This document shows, piece by piece, positions 17,161-26,421 of a stretch of DNA of 48,015 nucleotides (position 1 is the first letter of the stretch; every line of letters starts with the position of its first letter). Under the pieces are notes generated by a model. The model did not search any database and was not told the origin of the DNA. It saw only the letters and a program-made list of their open reading frames with translations. The translations under genes were made by a program, and so were the position numbers. The stretch is from NCBI GenBank assembly GCA_026982655.1, contig JALSGO010000133.1, positions 1 through 48,015 on the forward strand, given 5' to 3'. Source of the DNA: Candidatus Bipolaricaulota bacterium (GTDB taxonomy: Bacteria; Bipolaricaulota; Bipolaricaulia; RBG-16-55-9).

Positions 17161-17945
17161 GCCGCCTCAAGAAGGCCGTCGGGTACGTGATCCGCACCCA
17201 GGACTACGGGGAGACGAGCAAGATCCTTAAAGTGCTTACGAGAGAGGCGGGGATGATCTCGCTGATCGCCAAGGGGGCCCGGCGGCCCCGCAGCCCCTTC
17301 GGGGCGGCTCTTGAGCCCCTCTGCTTAAGCGAGTTCGTCTACTACGACCGAGCGGGCCTCAAGACCCTAAGCCAGGCGAGCCTGCTCCGGATGCATGAGG
17401 AGCTCCGTCGGGATTACGATCGGCTCACGGCGGCGCTGCGCTGCGCCCGGTTCGTCCACCGCCTTTTGGAGGAGGATCACGTAGAGGAGAGGGCCTTCGA
17501 GCTCTTCGGGGAGCTCTTGGGAGCGCTGAGCACCGAAGAGGACGTGCGGCTCTATGAGCTCGCATTTCCGTGGAAGCTCTTGGCGCGCTTGGGGGTCGCT
17601 CCCCAATGGGAGCGCTGCGCCGTCTGCGGCCGGGACCTCTCCGAGGCCTCCGGGAGGATCGGGTTCTCGGGGGAGAAAGGGGGGCTTCTGTGCGGGGGGT
17701 GCCGATCCGCCTCGGGGTCCGAGGGCGAAGGGGAAGTCCCGCTGGCGCCGGGGACGGCCCGTGGGCTGGCCATGCTGCTGAAGCTGCCCTTTCCGAAGCT
17801 GCATCGGCTCCGGCTCTCCCCGGCGGACATCCGGCTGGGGGAGCGACTGCTTCGGGAGTTCGTGGCCCACCACCTGCGGCCGATGCCGGCGGGCGATCGA
17901 CGGAGCGGGGAGTTTGTCTCCCACCCAAGGGATGAGCTATCATAG
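17157..17945 (+). CDS. recO: DNA repair protein RecO
   Basis: 262 residues. An N-terminal OB fold (YVIRTQDYGETSKILKVLTREAGMISLIAKGARRP, given here in two overlapping parts: YVIRTQDYGETSKILKVL and EAGMISLIAKGARRP) is followed by a helical domain and a zinc site CAVC...CGGC (near residues 157 and 180). RecO loads RecA on SSB-coated DNA with RecR. It overlaps the racemase gene by four bases (ATGA), so translation is coupled. Its last codons form the -10 region of the fabF promoter. Confidence 0.9.
   Translation: MSRLKKAVGYVIRTQDYGETSKILKVLTREAGMISLIAKGARRPRSPFGAALEPLCLSEFVYYDRAGLKTLSQASLLRMHEELRRDYDRLTAALRCARFVHRLLEEDHVEERAFELFGELLGALSTEEDVRLYELAFPWKLLARLGVAPQWERCAVCGRDLSEASGRIGFSGEKGGLLCGGCRSASGSEGEGEVPLAPGTARGLAMLLKLPFPKLHRLRLSPADIRLGERLLREFVAHHLRPMPAGDRRSGEFVSHPRDELS
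17914..17943 (+). promoter_or_regulatory. fabF promoter inside the end of recO
   Basis: -35 TTGTCT (17914-17919), 18 bp, -10 TATCAT (17938-17943), eight bases before the fabF ATG. The -10 overlaps the recO stop codon. Confidence 0.5.
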
Positions 17946-17951
17946 GGAGCC

Positions 17952-19208
17952 ATGACCTCCCTTAAGGACGGACGCCGGGTGGTCGTTACGGGAGTCGGGG
18001 CCATCACGCCGATCGGCCACGGACGCGAGGGGTTCTGGCAGGGGCTCAAAGAGGGCCGCTCCGGGACCCAGCGCGTGGACGACCTGGTGGACCTCGAGGG
18101 CATCGAGTCCAAGTTGGGAGCCCCCGTCCGCGACTTTGACCCCTTGGAGTACATGGACAAGCGCCGGGCGCGGAAGCTAGGGCGCTCCACCCAACTGGCG
18201 ATCGCCGCCGCCCGCCTGGCCTTGGAGGACTCGGGCCTCTCCCTCGAGAGGGAGGACAAGGACCGCGTCGGGGTTCTGATCGGCACGGGGATCGGCAACA
18301 TCGAGGTGCTCATCGAGAACCACCTCACGTACTTGGAGAGGGGAGCCCGCCGGGTCAGCCCCTTCTTCGTGCCGATGTTCATGCCCAACGCGGTGGCGGG
18401 GGAGATCTCGCTGGAGTGGGGGCTGCGCGGACCCGACTACGGGATCGTCTCGGCGTGTGCCAGCTCGAACCACGCCGTGGGCATGGCGGCCGATCTGATC
18501 CGCTGGGGGTACGCGGACGTCATGATCGCCGGCGGCTCGGAGTCCGTGATGCTCCCGCTCACCTACGCGGGCTTCGACCAAGCCCGAGCGCTCTCCCGCC
18601 GGAACGACGAGCCCGAGAAGGCTTCCCGCCCCTTCGACGCGGAGCGCGACGGCTTCGTCGTCGGCGAGGGCGCGGGGATCCTCGTCTTAGAGAGCTTCGA
18701 GCACGCGATGAACCGGGACGCCCGGGTCTACGCGGAGCTGGCGGGCCACGGGATGAGCGCCGACGCGCACCACATCACCGCCCCCGACCCCGAGGGGCGC
18801 GGGGCACAGAAGGCGATGGAAAACGCCTTGGAGAACGCGGGCGTCTCGCAGGAGGAAGTGGGCTACATCAACGCCCACGGCACCGCGACCGATCTGGGAG
18901 ATGTGGCCGAGACCCAGGCGATCAAGGCCGTCTTCGGGGAGCGGGCGTATCAAATCCCCGTAAGCTCCACCAAGTCTCAGATCGGGCACCTCATGGGCGG
19001 AGCCGGGGCGGTGGAGGCGATCGCGGCGCTCATGGCCTTGGTGGAAGGGGTGCTGCCCCCGACGATCAACTACGAGCATCCCGACCCGGAGTGCGATCTG
19101 GATTACGTTCCCAACGAGGCGCGCCCTGCGCAGGTGGACGTGGTGCTGTCGAACTCCTTCGGGTTCGGCGGGCACAACTCGACGATCGTGCTGCGGCGCA
19201 TCCCGTAA
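17952..19208 (+). CDS. fabF: 3-oxoacyl-[acyl-carrier-protein] synthase II
   Basis: 418 residues, standard FabF length. The Cys-His-His triad is visible: the nucleophile in [13 protein letters not shown], then [11 protein letters not shown] and [15 protein letters not shown]. It elongates fatty acids by condensing malonyl-ACP with acyl-ACP in the cytosol. The gene stands alone here without acpP or fabD neighbours. It has its own near-leaderless promoter and ends two bases from the convergent decarboxylase gene. Confidence 0.95.
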   Translation: MTSLKDGRRVVVTGVGAITPIGHGREGFWQGLKEGRSGTQRVDDLVDLEGIESKLGAPVRDFDPLEYMDKRRARKLGRSTQLAIAAARLALEDSGLSLEREDKDRVGVLIGTGIGNIEVLIENHLTYLERGARRVSPFFVPMFMPNAVAGEISLEWGLRGPDYGIVSACASSNHAVGMAADLIRWGYADVMIAGGSESVMLPLTYAGFDQARALSRRNDEPEKASRPFDAERDGFVVGEGAGILVLESFEHAMNRDARVYAELAGHGMSADAHHITAPDPEGRGAQKAMENALENAGVSQEEVGYINAHGTATDLGDVAETQAIKAVFGERAYQIPVSSTKSQIGHLMGGAGAVEAIAALMALVEGVLPPTINYEHPDPECDLDYVPNEARPAQVDVVLSNSFGFGGHNSTIVLRRIP

Positions 19209-19210
19209 AC

Positions 19211-19729
19211 TCAGAGCACGAAGACCGCCACCGCGAGCACGGTGGTAAACCCTCCGGCTTCCACCACCGCGGACTGGGCCACGCTCAGGGTGCGCATCCG
19301 TTCCCGATGGGCCTTGTCGTCGGGGACCCCCAACGCCGAGGCGAGCATCGCCACCGCCAGATCCTCCGCGTACCGGGATGCCTCCTCCGCGCTCTCCCCG
19401 AAGGCCTCGTGCTCGGCCAAATACCCATAACCCTCCGGATCCAGAGGCACCGCACAGCCTAGGGCTGCCGCCACCCGGCGACCGACCTCCTCGCTGCTGT
19501 GGCGGGCCATCACGCAAAACACGATCTGCCCCGGTTGGAGCTCTTGGAGTCCCTCCTCCGGCGAGACGATCTCGCAGCCCGGCGGGAGGATGCTGGAGAC
19601 GGGCACCAGATTGAAGCGCTCGATCCCCGCATCCCGCAAAGCGAGCTCGAAGGAGTGCAGCTCATCGCGATGGCGTCCGACGCCTCTTACGAAGAAGACC
19701 TTGCGGGGGATCAGCCCATGGGAACTCAT
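19211..19729 (-). CDS. pdaD: Pyruvoyl-dependent arginine decarboxylase
   Basis: 172 residues. The proenzyme self-cleaves between the two serines of VPVSSILPPG to form a beta subunit and a pyruvoyl-capped alpha subunit. The rest matches the archaeal PvlArgDC family (RKVFFVRGVGRHRDELHSFE near the start, then GQIVFCVMARHSSEEVGR). It converts arginine to agmatine. The start is three bases after the stop of the agmatinase gene, and GAGGTGA at that stop is its Shine-Dalgarno sequence, so the two are translated from one mRNA. Confidence 0.9.
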   Translation of the reverse strand: MSSHGLIPRKVFFVRGVGRHRDELHSFELALRDAGIERFNLVPVSSILPPGCEIVSPEEGLQELQPGQIVFCVMARHSSEEVGRRVAAALGCAVPLDPEGYGYLAEHEAFGESAEEASRYAEDLAVAMLASALGVPDDKAHRERMRTLSVAQSAVVEAGGFTTVLAVAVFVL

Positions 19730-19732
19730 GGC

Positions 19733-20692
19733 TCACCTCGATTGCGAGTTCGATGGGGGGGATTGCGATGCGGCCCAGTAGCCGATCAGCTTGTAGACCA
19801 AGCGGGCGGCGGCAAAATCGGGCGCGATCAGGCCCTCCACGGGGCAGAGCTCCACCACGTCGCAGCCGACCACCTCGAAGCGCTCAAAGGCCTTCCGTAG
19901 AATCGCGAGCACCTCGTACCAGCGGAGCCCCCCGGGCTCCGGGGTGCCCACCGCGGGCACTTCCCCGGGATCGAAGACGTCCAGGTCCACCGAGATGTAC
20001 ACGGGGCTCCTTAGCTGCTCTAAGGCCTCGAGGGCCCGCGCGGAGCCGGAGTTGAAGCCGGAGCCGGAGCCGGAATCGAAGCGAATCTCCCGGGCATAGA
20101 CGGCGACGACGGCCTCCTGTTGGCGGATGAACTCCGCATCGTCTCGGGTTAGGCTCCGGATCCCGATCTGCACGAGGGAGCAGCCCAGCTCCACGAGCCT
20201 GCGGGCTACGCAGGCGTGGCTCAGCCGCGATCCTTGGTACTCGTCCCGGAGATCCGCGTGGGCGTCGAGCTGCAGGACCGAGAGCGGGCCGTATCGTTCG
20301 CGGAGGGCGCGCACGACCCCGACGGTGATCGAGTGATCGCCTCCGAGGACCACGGGAAATTTTTCGCTTTGAAGCACCCCTAAGACAGCCTGCTCTACCC
20401 GCTCGACCATCGCTTCCGGGTCGAGCACGACGTCTAGCGGAGGGAGCGTGGCGATCCCTACGCGATAGGGCTCTATCTGAAGCTCTTCATCGTAGAGCTC
20501 GAGCTGCGGGGAGGCCTCTAAGATGGCCCGGGGCCCGCGGCGCGCTCCCCCTCGATAGGAAGCCGTCCCATCGTAGGGAACGGGCAAGATGGCCACGCCC
20601 GCCCGTTCCCAATTCGAGAACTCCGGTGGAAGCGCAGCGAACGTCTGCGGCACGCCGAGCCCGCTCTCGACCCATGCCTTCGGTAGGTTCAT
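19733..20692 (-). CDS. speB: Agmatinase (ureohydrolase family)
   Basis: 319 residues; hydrolyses agmatine to putrescine and urea at a binuclear manganese site. Metal-binding motifs are GGDHSIT, DAHADLR and SVDLDVFDPGEVPAVGTPEPGG (positions about 120, 142 and 235). The start at 20692 follows GAGGAG by about 11 bases and lies below the promoter; the upstream in-frame extension is not homologous. A Gly/Ser-rich insertion (FDSGSGSGFNSGSAR) coincides with a CCGGAG-type hexamer repeat at about 20040-20075. The arginine decarboxylase gene immediately downstream makes agmatinase more likely than arginase or formimidoylglutamase. Confidence 0.9.
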   Translation of the reverse strand: MNLPKAWVESGLGVPQTFAALPPEFSNWERAGVAILPVPYDGTASYRGGARRGPRAILEASPQLELYDEELQIEPYRVGIATLPPLDVVLDPEAMVERVEQAVLGVLQSEKFPVVLGGDHSITVGVVRALRERYGPLSVLQLDAHADLRDEYQGSRLSHACVARRLVELGCSLVQIGIRSLTRDDAEFIRQQEAVVAVYAREIRFDSGSGSGFNSGSARALEALEQLRSPVYISVDLDVFDPGEVPAVGTPEPGGLRWYEVLAILRKAFERFEVVGCDVVELCPVEGLIAPDFAAARLVYKLIGYWAASQSPPSNSQSR

Positions 20693-20738
20693 TCCCGTCG
20701 TTCTCCTCGTGTGGGACAGAAGAGATAAAGGACAAAGG

Positions 20739-20767
20739 ATTATAGGCCGCCGCTCTAGCCCCTGCAA
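20739..20767 (-). promoter_or_regulatory. speB-pdaD promoter
   Basis: Minus-strand -35 TTGCAG (20762-20767), 17 bp, -10 TATAAT (20739-20744). The leader is about 40 bases. Confidence 0.65.
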
Positions 20768-20820
20768 AGCCCCCCGGCCGAACCCAACGGCTTCTCCTCT
20801 CGGTCTCTTGATCTCGGTCA

Positions 20821-20850
20821 TTGGCCTTTTGGGTGCTTCTTCCGTATAGT
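20821..20850 (+). promoter_or_regulatory. fumC promoter
   Basis: -35 TTGGCC (20821-20826), 18 bp, -10 TATAGT (20845-20850), giving a leader of about 105 bases to the fumC ATG. It is divergent from the speB promoter. Confidence 0.55.
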
Positions 20851-20964
20851 GCGGGGCGCTTGTGCCCCCTCGGACTCAGGACGAACTCGTTCCGGGAACC
20901 GCGAAAAGCGGGCAACGCAGGCGCAAACCCAGGACAAGCACGAGGAAAAAAAGGGGAAGGGAAG

Positions 20965-22371
20965 ATGGAGAGGAAGGCGAAGGGGCAGGAGACGGAGTGG
21001 CGCGTCGAGCGGGATTCGTTGGGAGAGGTAAGGGTTCCGCAAGGGGCATACTGGGGGGCGCAAACCCAGCGGGCGATCGAGAATTTTCCCATCAGCGGAC
21101 GTCGCTTTCCGCGGGCGTTTATACGGGCCCTCGGGCTGGTCAAGCTCTGCGCCGCCCGGGTGAATCGGGAGTTGGGGCTCTTGGAGGAGCGCTTGGCCCG
21201 CGCGATCGAGCGGGCCGCCCGGGAGGTCGCGGACGGAAAGCTCGACGAGCACTTCCCGCTGGATGTGTTTCAGACCGGCTCCGGGACGTCGACGAACATG
21301 AACGCCAACGAGGTCATTGCCAACCGGGCCTGCGAGTTCTTGGGGGCGGAGCGGGGGGACAAGAGCGCGGTGCACCCCAACGACCACGTGAACCGAGGGC
21401 AGTCCTCCAACGACGTCATCCCCTCGTGCATCCACATCTCCGCCGCCCTTCGGATTCACGAAGGGCTACTCCCGGCCCTGGAGCACCTGCAAAGCGTCCT
21501 GGAGCGAAAGGCCCAGGAGTTCGACGACATCATCAAGACGGGCCGCACGCACCTCATGGACGCGATGCCCGTGCGCCTGGGGCAGGAGTTCGGGGGGTAT
21601 GCGGCCCAGGTCGCCCTCGCTCGGGAGCGAATCGAAGCGGTGCTCCCGAGGGTCTACGAGCTGGCGCTCGGGGGGACAGCGGTGGGTACGGGCGTCAACA
21701 CGCACCCGGAGTTCGGGGAACGAATCGCCCAGGCCCTGGCGGAGGAGACGGGGCTGCCCTTCCGCGAGGCGCGGAACCACTTTGCAGCACAGGGGGCGAT
21801 GGAGACGGCCGCAGAACTCATGGGGGTCCTCAAGGCGCTGGCGGTGGCCTTGTACAAGATCGCCAACGACCTGCGGTGGATGAACTCCGGCCCCCAGGCG
21901 GGGCTCCGGGAAATTCAGCTCCCGGCGCTGCAGCCCGGCTCCTCGATTATGCCGGGGAAGGTCAACCCCGTGATCCCGGAGGCGGTGATGATGGTCGCCA
22001 TGCAGGTGATGGGCGCCGATGCGACGGTGGCGGCGGCCGCCGCCTCGGGGAACTTCGAGCTGAACACGGCGCTCCCCGTGATCGCGGCCCACCTCTTGGA
22101 GTCCGTTGAGATCCTGGCCAACGGCTCGCGGGTGCTGGCGGACAAGTGCGTGGCGGGCCTTGTGGCCCACCGGGAGAGAATGGAACAGATCGCGCAGCGG
22201 AACGCGATTCTCGCCACCGCGCTGGCGCCGCACCTCGGATACGACCAGGCCGCCGAGGTGGTAAAGAGGGCGATGGCCGAGGAGAAGACGGTCCGCGAGG
22301 TCGTCTTGGAGATGGGCCTCCTCCCCGAGGAGCAGCTCGACGAGATCCTCGATTTGAGAAAGCTCACATAA
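20965..22371 (+). CDS. fumC: Fumarate hydratase class II
   Basis: 468 residues, the usual FumC length. The fumarase/aspartase signature [12 protein letters not shown] is present, along with [17 protein letters not shown] and [11 protein letters not shown]. It converts fumarate to malate in the TCA cycle without an iron-sulfur cluster. The ATG at 20965 follows AAGGGGAAGGG and matches where family proteins begin ([15 protein letters not shown]); the frame continues upstream but that part is not homologous. Aspartase is the main alternative, but residues around the signature favour fumarase. Confidence 0.92.
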   Translation: MERKAKGQETEWRVERDSLGEVRVPQGAYWGAQTQRAIENFPISGRRFPRAFIRALGLVKLCAARVNRELGLLEERLARAIERAAREVADGKLDEHFPLDVFQTGSGTSTNMNANEVIANRACEFLGAERGDKSAVHPNDHVNRGQSSNDVIPSCIHISAALRIHEGLLPALEHLQSVLERKAQEFDDIIKTGRTHLMDAMPVRLGQEFGGYAAQVALARERIEAVLPRVYELALGGTAVGTGVNTHPEFGERIAQALAEETGLPFREARNHFAAQGAMETAAELMGVLKALAVALYKIANDLRWMNSGPQAGLREIQLPALQPGSSIMPGKVNPVIPEAVMMVAMQVMGADATVAAAAASGNFELNTALPVIAAHLLESVEILANGSRVLADKCVAGLVAHRERMEQIAQRNAILATALAPHLGYDQAAEVVKRAMAEEKTVREVVLEMGLLPEEQLDEILDLRKLT

Positions 22372-22408
22372 CGCCGCGAGGCCGAAAGCCTCCTCCCTCG
22401 GCTGCGCC

Positions 22409-23200
22409 TTAAGGCGGAAGCAAAGCTTGGAGGCTCCCCTTAAGATGGCCCGCCCGTAGCAGCGACGTCCCCACCAGGAAGGCGTCGGCTCCCACTCGCC
22501 GGAGGCGCCGGACGTCATCGGGCGTCTCCATGCCGCTTAAGGCCCATACCAAGCGATCTTTTGCGTGTTTGCGGAGGATGCGCTCCGTCTTCCCCGGGTC
22601 CAGCGTAAGGGTCGCCAGATCCCGGTGGTTGATCCCGATCATGTCCGCTCGCGTGGCGAGGGCCTCCTCATATTCGTCCTCCGTGCTCACCTCCAGGAGC
22701 ACCTCCAAGCCGCGCTCGTGGGCCGCGGCGATCATCTCCTCGAGGGGGAAGCGGGCATATCCCCTGCGGAAGAGCGTGAGGATCAGCAAAGCGGCGCTCC
22801 CTCCCCACCGTCGACACGCCTCCAGCTGCACGGGGTCCAGCAGGAAATCCTTCATGAGCACGGGAAGGCCCGTCTGCGCGGCCATCCCCAGGAGCTCCAG
22901 AGAGCCCCCGAAGTGATCGGGGTCCGTGAGCACGGAGAGCCCTGCAGCCCCCGCTTCGGCATAGTCCCGCAGGATCGCGCGAGGATCGCGGCCCCGCAGA
23001 AGAGGCCCCCCGGAGGGCGAGCGCGGCTTGAGCTCCGCGATCACGGCGTTATGGCCTGCGGCCTGGGCCCTTTGGACGGCCTCTGCAAATCGGGGCCTTC
23101 TTCGGGTCCCTGTAGACGATCCCTGCGGAGGGACCGCGTCGTAGTATCCCGACTCCACCCTCCGCAGAGCGTCTTCCGCAAAGCGATCCAGGGGATCCAT
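22409..23200 (-). CDS. trpC: Indole-3-glycerol-phosphate synthase
   Basis: 263 residues, TIM barrel. Family motifs are IAELKPRSPSGG (catalytic Glu and Lys), MKDFLLDP, EVSTEDE, GINHRDL and ALSGMETPDDV. It closes the indole ring of indole-3-glycerol phosphate. The start at 23200 (MDPLDRFAED) is ten bases after the trpD stop, so it is the fourth gene of the operon. No PRAI (trpF) domain is fused. The gene converges on fumC with 37 bp between the stops, where a short GAGGC/GCCTC stem (22378-22392) is the only hairpin I see. Confidence 0.93.
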   Translation of the reverse strand: MDPLDRFAEDALRRVESGYYDAVPPQGSSTGTRRRPRFAEAVQRAQAAGHNAVIAELKPRSPSGGPLLRGRDPRAILRDYAEAGAAGLSVLTDPDHFGGSLELLGMAAQTGLPVLMKDFLLDPVQLEACRRWGGSAALLILTLFRRGYARFPLEEMIAAAHERGLEVLLEVSTEDEYEEALATRADMIGINHRDLATLTLDPGKTERILRKHAKDRLVWALSGMETPDDVRRLRRVGADAFLVGTSLLRAGHLKGSLQALLPP

Positions 23201-23210
23201 GGTCCGTCCG

Positions 23211-24278
23211 TCAAGGCTCCCCGCTGGGGGCGTTCGTACGGGCCACGAGTTGTTGAAGCTTCTCGTAGGCCGCGCCGCTTTGGAGGCTCTCCTCGGCCCG
23301 GGCGAGCCCTTCTTCGAGGGAGGCGGCTCCACCGCCCACGTAGACGGCCGCCCCCGCGTTGAGGAGCAGCATCTCATAGGGGGCCCCCTTCTGCCGACCG
23401 CGCAGGAGCTTATCCGCGAGCTGCGCGCTCCCCTCGGGGGGAAGCCCCTGTATGTCCTGGGGCCTCGCCCGCGCGAGCCCGAACGCTTCGGGCGTAAGCC
23501 GATAACGCTGGACGCGGCCGTCGGGGCAGAGCTCGCCCACGAGCGTGGGGCCCACGGTGGAGAGCTCGTCGAGCCCCTCCACCCCGTGCACGACGAGGGC
23601 CCGGCGCACCCCCAAGGAACGGAGCACCTCAGGGTAGAGCTCCACCAGCGCGGGGTCGAAGACGCCTAGGAGCTGTGCTTGTACGCCTGCAGGGTTGGTG
23701 AGCGGCCCCAGCAGGTTGAAGACCGTGCGCACCCCCAGGGCCTTCCGGACGGGCGCGGCGTGCTTCATCGCCGGGTGGAACGCCGGGGCGAACAGAAAGC
23801 CCACCCCGATCGTCTCGATGGCCTCCCTTACGGTTTCGGGAGGGGCGGAGAGAGAGACCCCCAAGCGCTCGAGGAGATCGGCGCTCCCGCAAGGGCTCGT
23901 CACCCCGCGGTTGCCGTGCTTGGCCACGGGGACGCCGGCCCCGGCGGCCACGAACGCCGTAAGCGTCGAGACGTTGAACGTCTTGACGGGGGCCCCGCCG
24001 GTGCCGCAGACGTCCGTGAGGAGCCCCGGGAATCGTTCCACCCGGGGCGAGAGGCGCACGGCGGCTTGGCGCATCGCCCGCGCGAAGGCCGCGACCTCTC
24101 CGGGAGTCTCCCCCTTGAGGCGAAGGCCCAGCAAAAAGGCTCCGATCTGGGCCTCCGAGGCCCGGCCCGCCATGAGCTGCTCCATCGCCCGGTACGCCAG
24201 CTCCTCCGGGAGGTCGCGCCGCTCCGCCAAGAGCCGGAGGGCCTCGCCCATCGGCGTTTGGGTGGGTGAAAACGTCAT
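23211..24278 (-). CDS. trpD: Anthranilate phosphoribosyltransferase
   Basis: 355 residues. The PRPP-binding loop reads CGTGGAPVKTFNVST and the next motif KHGNRGVTSPCGSADLLE. The first motif has Ala-Pro-Val-Lys where most bacterial enzymes have Asp-Gly, a form I associate with archaeal TrpD proteins. Anthranilate-site residues HPAMKHAAPVRKALGVRT and NLLGPLTNPA are present. The ATG overlaps the end of trpG by four bases (ATGA), so translation is coupled. Confidence 0.92.
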   Translation of the reverse strand: MTFSPTQTPMGEALRLLAERRDLPEELAYRAMEQLMAGRASEAQIGAFLLGLRLKGETPGEVAAFARAMRQAAVRLSPRVERFPGLLTDVCGTGGAPVKTFNVSTLTAFVAAGAGVPVAKHGNRGVTSPCGSADLLERLGVSLSAPPETVREAIETIGVGFLFAPAFHPAMKHAAPVRKALGVRTVFNLLGPLTNPAGVQAQLLGVFDPALVELYPEVLRSLGVRRALVVHGVEGLDELSTVGPTLVGELCPDGRVQRYRLTPEAFGLARARPQDIQGLPPEGSAQLADKLLRGRQKGAPYEMLLLNAGAAVYVGGGAASLEEGLARAEESLQSGAAYEKLQQLVARTNAPSGEP

Positions 24279-24901
24279 GGGGCCCCCACCTCCCAGCGGG
24301 CTTCTACGGGTGTGGAGTCCTCCCGTCCCAAGAAGTTCGCGAGCAGGCGCGCGCCGTGCTCCGTGAGGACCGACTCGGGGTGAAACTGCACCCCCTCAAT
24401 GGGAAAGCGCTCGTGCCGCAGGCCCATCACCTCGCCCCGCTCCCCTACGGCGCTCACCCGCAGCTCCGGGGGCAGCGAATCGGGGTCGACGACCCACGAG
24501 TGGTAGCGTCCCGCGCGAAAGCCCTGCGGCAGCCCGCGGAAGACCCCCCGCCCGTCGTGCTGCACCCGGGAGGCCTTCCCGTGGACGAGCTCCGGGGCTT
24601 CTCGAAGGCGGCCCCCGTACGCGACCGCGATCCCCTGGTGCCCTAAACAGACCCCCAACGTGGGGACCTCGGGCGAGATCCTCCGCAGGACTTCTAGGCA
24701 AATTCCGAAGTCCCGCGAGTTCTCGGGACGTCCCGGCCCCGGCGAGAGCACGAGGTGCGTGGGCGTTAGCGCTTCGATTTCACGCAAGGAGATCGCGTCG
24801 TTGCGGTAGCAGAGGGGCTCGGCTCCCAACTCCCCGAGGAGTTGCACCAAGTTGAACGTGAAGGAGTCGTAGTTGTCGATCACGAGCACGCGGGGCCTCA
24901 T
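24275..24901 (-). CDS. trpG: Anthranilate synthase glutamine amidotransferase subunit
   Basis: 208 residues, class I glutamine amidotransferase. It starts MRPRVLVIDNYDSFTFNL. The nucleophile Cys is in GVCLGHQGIAVAYGG and the His-Glu pair in GVQFHPESVLTEHG. It supplies ammonia to TrpE and may also serve PabB. It overlaps trpE by four bases and trpD by four bases. The C-terminal tail (TPVEARWEVGAP) is slightly longer than usual. Confidence 0.93.
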   Translation of the reverse strand: MRPRVLVIDNYDSFTFNLVQLLGELGAEPLCYRNDAISLREIEALTPTHLVLSPGPGRPENSRDFGICLEVLRRISPEVPTLGVCLGHQGIAVAYGGRLREAPELVHGKASRVQHDGRGVFRGLPQGFRAGRYHSWVVDPDSLPPELRVSAVGERGEVMGLRHERFPIEGVQFHPESVLTEHGARLLANFLGREDSTPVEARWEVGAP

Positions 24902-26421
24902 GGCGATCCCCCCTTCCCTTGAGCGGCCTCGAGGGCGACGCGCAGCGCGTCGAGCTTGCGCTCCGTCTCCCGGTACTCGTGAGCGGGGAGGGAGTCGGCC
25001 ACCACGCCCGCGCCCGCCTGCAGGAACAGCCGCCCCGGGGAGGCGAACAGGGTACGGATGGCGATCGCGGTGTCCAAATCCCCCGTGAGCGAGAGATACC
25101 CCACGACGCCCGCATACGGCCCTCGAGAGGCAGGTTCCAGGCGCTCGATCCACTCCATGGCCCGCAGTTTGGGGGCGCCCGTCACCGTCCCGGCGGGGAA
25201 CAGGGCCGCCAGGGCATCCAGGGCGTCGCACCCCTCCCGAAGTTCGCCTCCCACCCGGGAGACCAGATGTTGGACGTGGCTGAAGCGCTCCACGGTTCTG
25301 TATTGGGGCACCCGGACGCTCCCGTAGGCGCTCACCCGGCCGACGTCGTTGCGGGCCAGGTCCACGAGCATCGCGTGCTCCGCTCCCTCCTTCTCGTCGG
25401 CCAAGAGCTCTTGCGCGTAGCGGGCCTGCTCCTCGGGCGTGCTCCCTAAGGGCCGCGTCCCGGCGATGGGGTACGTGATCACCCGACGCCCCCGGACGGC
25501 CACGAGCATCTCGGGGCTCGAGCCCCAGATCGAGCGCTCCTCCGGGGTCCCGCGGTGGAACTCGAGCGCGTACATGTACGGCGAGGGGTTGAGCGCTCTT
25601 AAGCAGCGGTAAAACGTGAGGAGATCCCCCTCGTAGCGCGCCGAAAGCCTGCGGGAGAGCACGAGCTGGAAGACCTCCCCGGCCTGAACGGCCTCGAGGG
25701 CGTGCTCGACGGCGGCCTCGAACGCGTCTTGGGCGGGAGTTCCCTCCCACGGGCCTACCTGAAGCCCCTTGGGAGGAGGGAGGTCCTGGGCAGCCCGGAG
25801 GAGCCCGTTCACCCGGGCGAAGCGATCCTCGCCGTAGGAGAAGTAGAACGCCCGTCCCCTGCGGTGGTCGAAGACGACGCCGTCGAGGTAGAGCCCCAAC
25901 TCCAAGGCGGGGAACGTCTCGTGGGCCCTCAGGGCGAGGGAGGACTCGATGTGCGCGGCGAAGTCGTACGAGAAGTAGCCGACGAGTCCGCCTAGGTATT
26001 TGAGGTGTCGCACCTCCAGGGGCGGTCGGTGCGCGCGCAGGACCTCGCGCAACGCCTTCAGGACGTCCAGAGGCTGTCCCCGGTCGAGGACCCGCCCGTC
26101 TTGGAAGAGCTTCCCATCCTGCAGGGAGTAGACGTGGACGGGGTCGAAGCCTAGATACGTGAACTCCGCCAGACGCTCCGGGCCGGGGGCACTCTCCAGC
26201 AGGAAGCACGTCTCGCTCCGCAGACGGAGGGCCGCGTAGAGCGGGAAGGGATCGCAAGGGGGGAGTTCGCGGATGAGGAGCCGTGATCTCGGGGAGGCCG
26301 GCAGAGTTCTGGAGAGGACGTTCCGTGTTCCGGCGGGCGCGCCGGGAGCCTTAGAGCGCGAGGGGGAAGGGCAAGGTGGAGGTGGAGGTGGAGGTGGCGA
26401 AGAGGGGCCAAAGGCGATCAC
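24898..26421 (-). CDS. trpE: Anthranilate synthase component I
   Basis: 507 residues from a GTG at 26421. Chorismate-binding motifs are ITYPIAGTRPLG, ELLADEKEGAEHAML, LVDLARNDVGRV and GTVTGAPKLRAMEWI. The LLES element (CFLLESAPG) is the tryptophan feedback site. Homology starts near residue 50 (RELPPCDPFPLYAALRLRS). The 50 residues before it contain a Pro8 run encoded by a (GGTGGA)n repeat and look unrelated to the family. No ATG, GTG or TTG lies between, so either this extension is real, a CTG is used, or the reading frame has been disturbed. A better ribosome binding site serves an overlapping short ORF (26351-26458). Confidence 0.9.
   Translation of the reverse strand: MIAFGPSSPPPPPPPPCPSPSRSKAPGAPAGTRNVLSRTLPASPRSRLLIRELPPCDPFPLYAALRLRSETCFLLESAPGPERLAEFTYLGFDPVHVYSLQDGKLFQDGRVLDRGQPLDVLKALREVLRAHRPPLEVRHLKYLGGLVGYFSYDFAAHIESSLALRAHETFPALELGLYLDGVVFDHRRGRAFYFSYGEDRFARVNGLLRAAQDLPPPKGLQVGPWEGTPAQDAFEAAVEHALEAVQAGEVFQLVLSRRLSARYEGDLLTFYRCLRALNPSPYMYALEFHRGTPEERSIWGSSPEMLVAVRGRRVITYPIAGTRPLGSTPEEQARYAQELLADEKEGAEHAMLVDLARNDVGRVSAYGSVRVPQYRTVERFSHVQHLVSRVGGELREGCDALDALAALFPAGTVTGAPKLRAMEWIERLEPASRGPYAGVVGYLSLTGDLDTAIAIRTLFASPGRLFLQAGAGVVADSLPAHEYRETERKLDALRVALEAAQGKGGSP

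Noticed and set aside
22378-22392. Terminator between fumC and trpC
   Set aside because: The stem is only five base pairs and no T-run follows on either strand.
24275-26257. A 660-residue frame covering trpG and most of trpE
   Set aside because: Only its last 208 residues (TrpG) are homologous to anything. The rest is an out-of-frame reading of trpE with Arg/Gly/Pro bias, so it is not a fusion.
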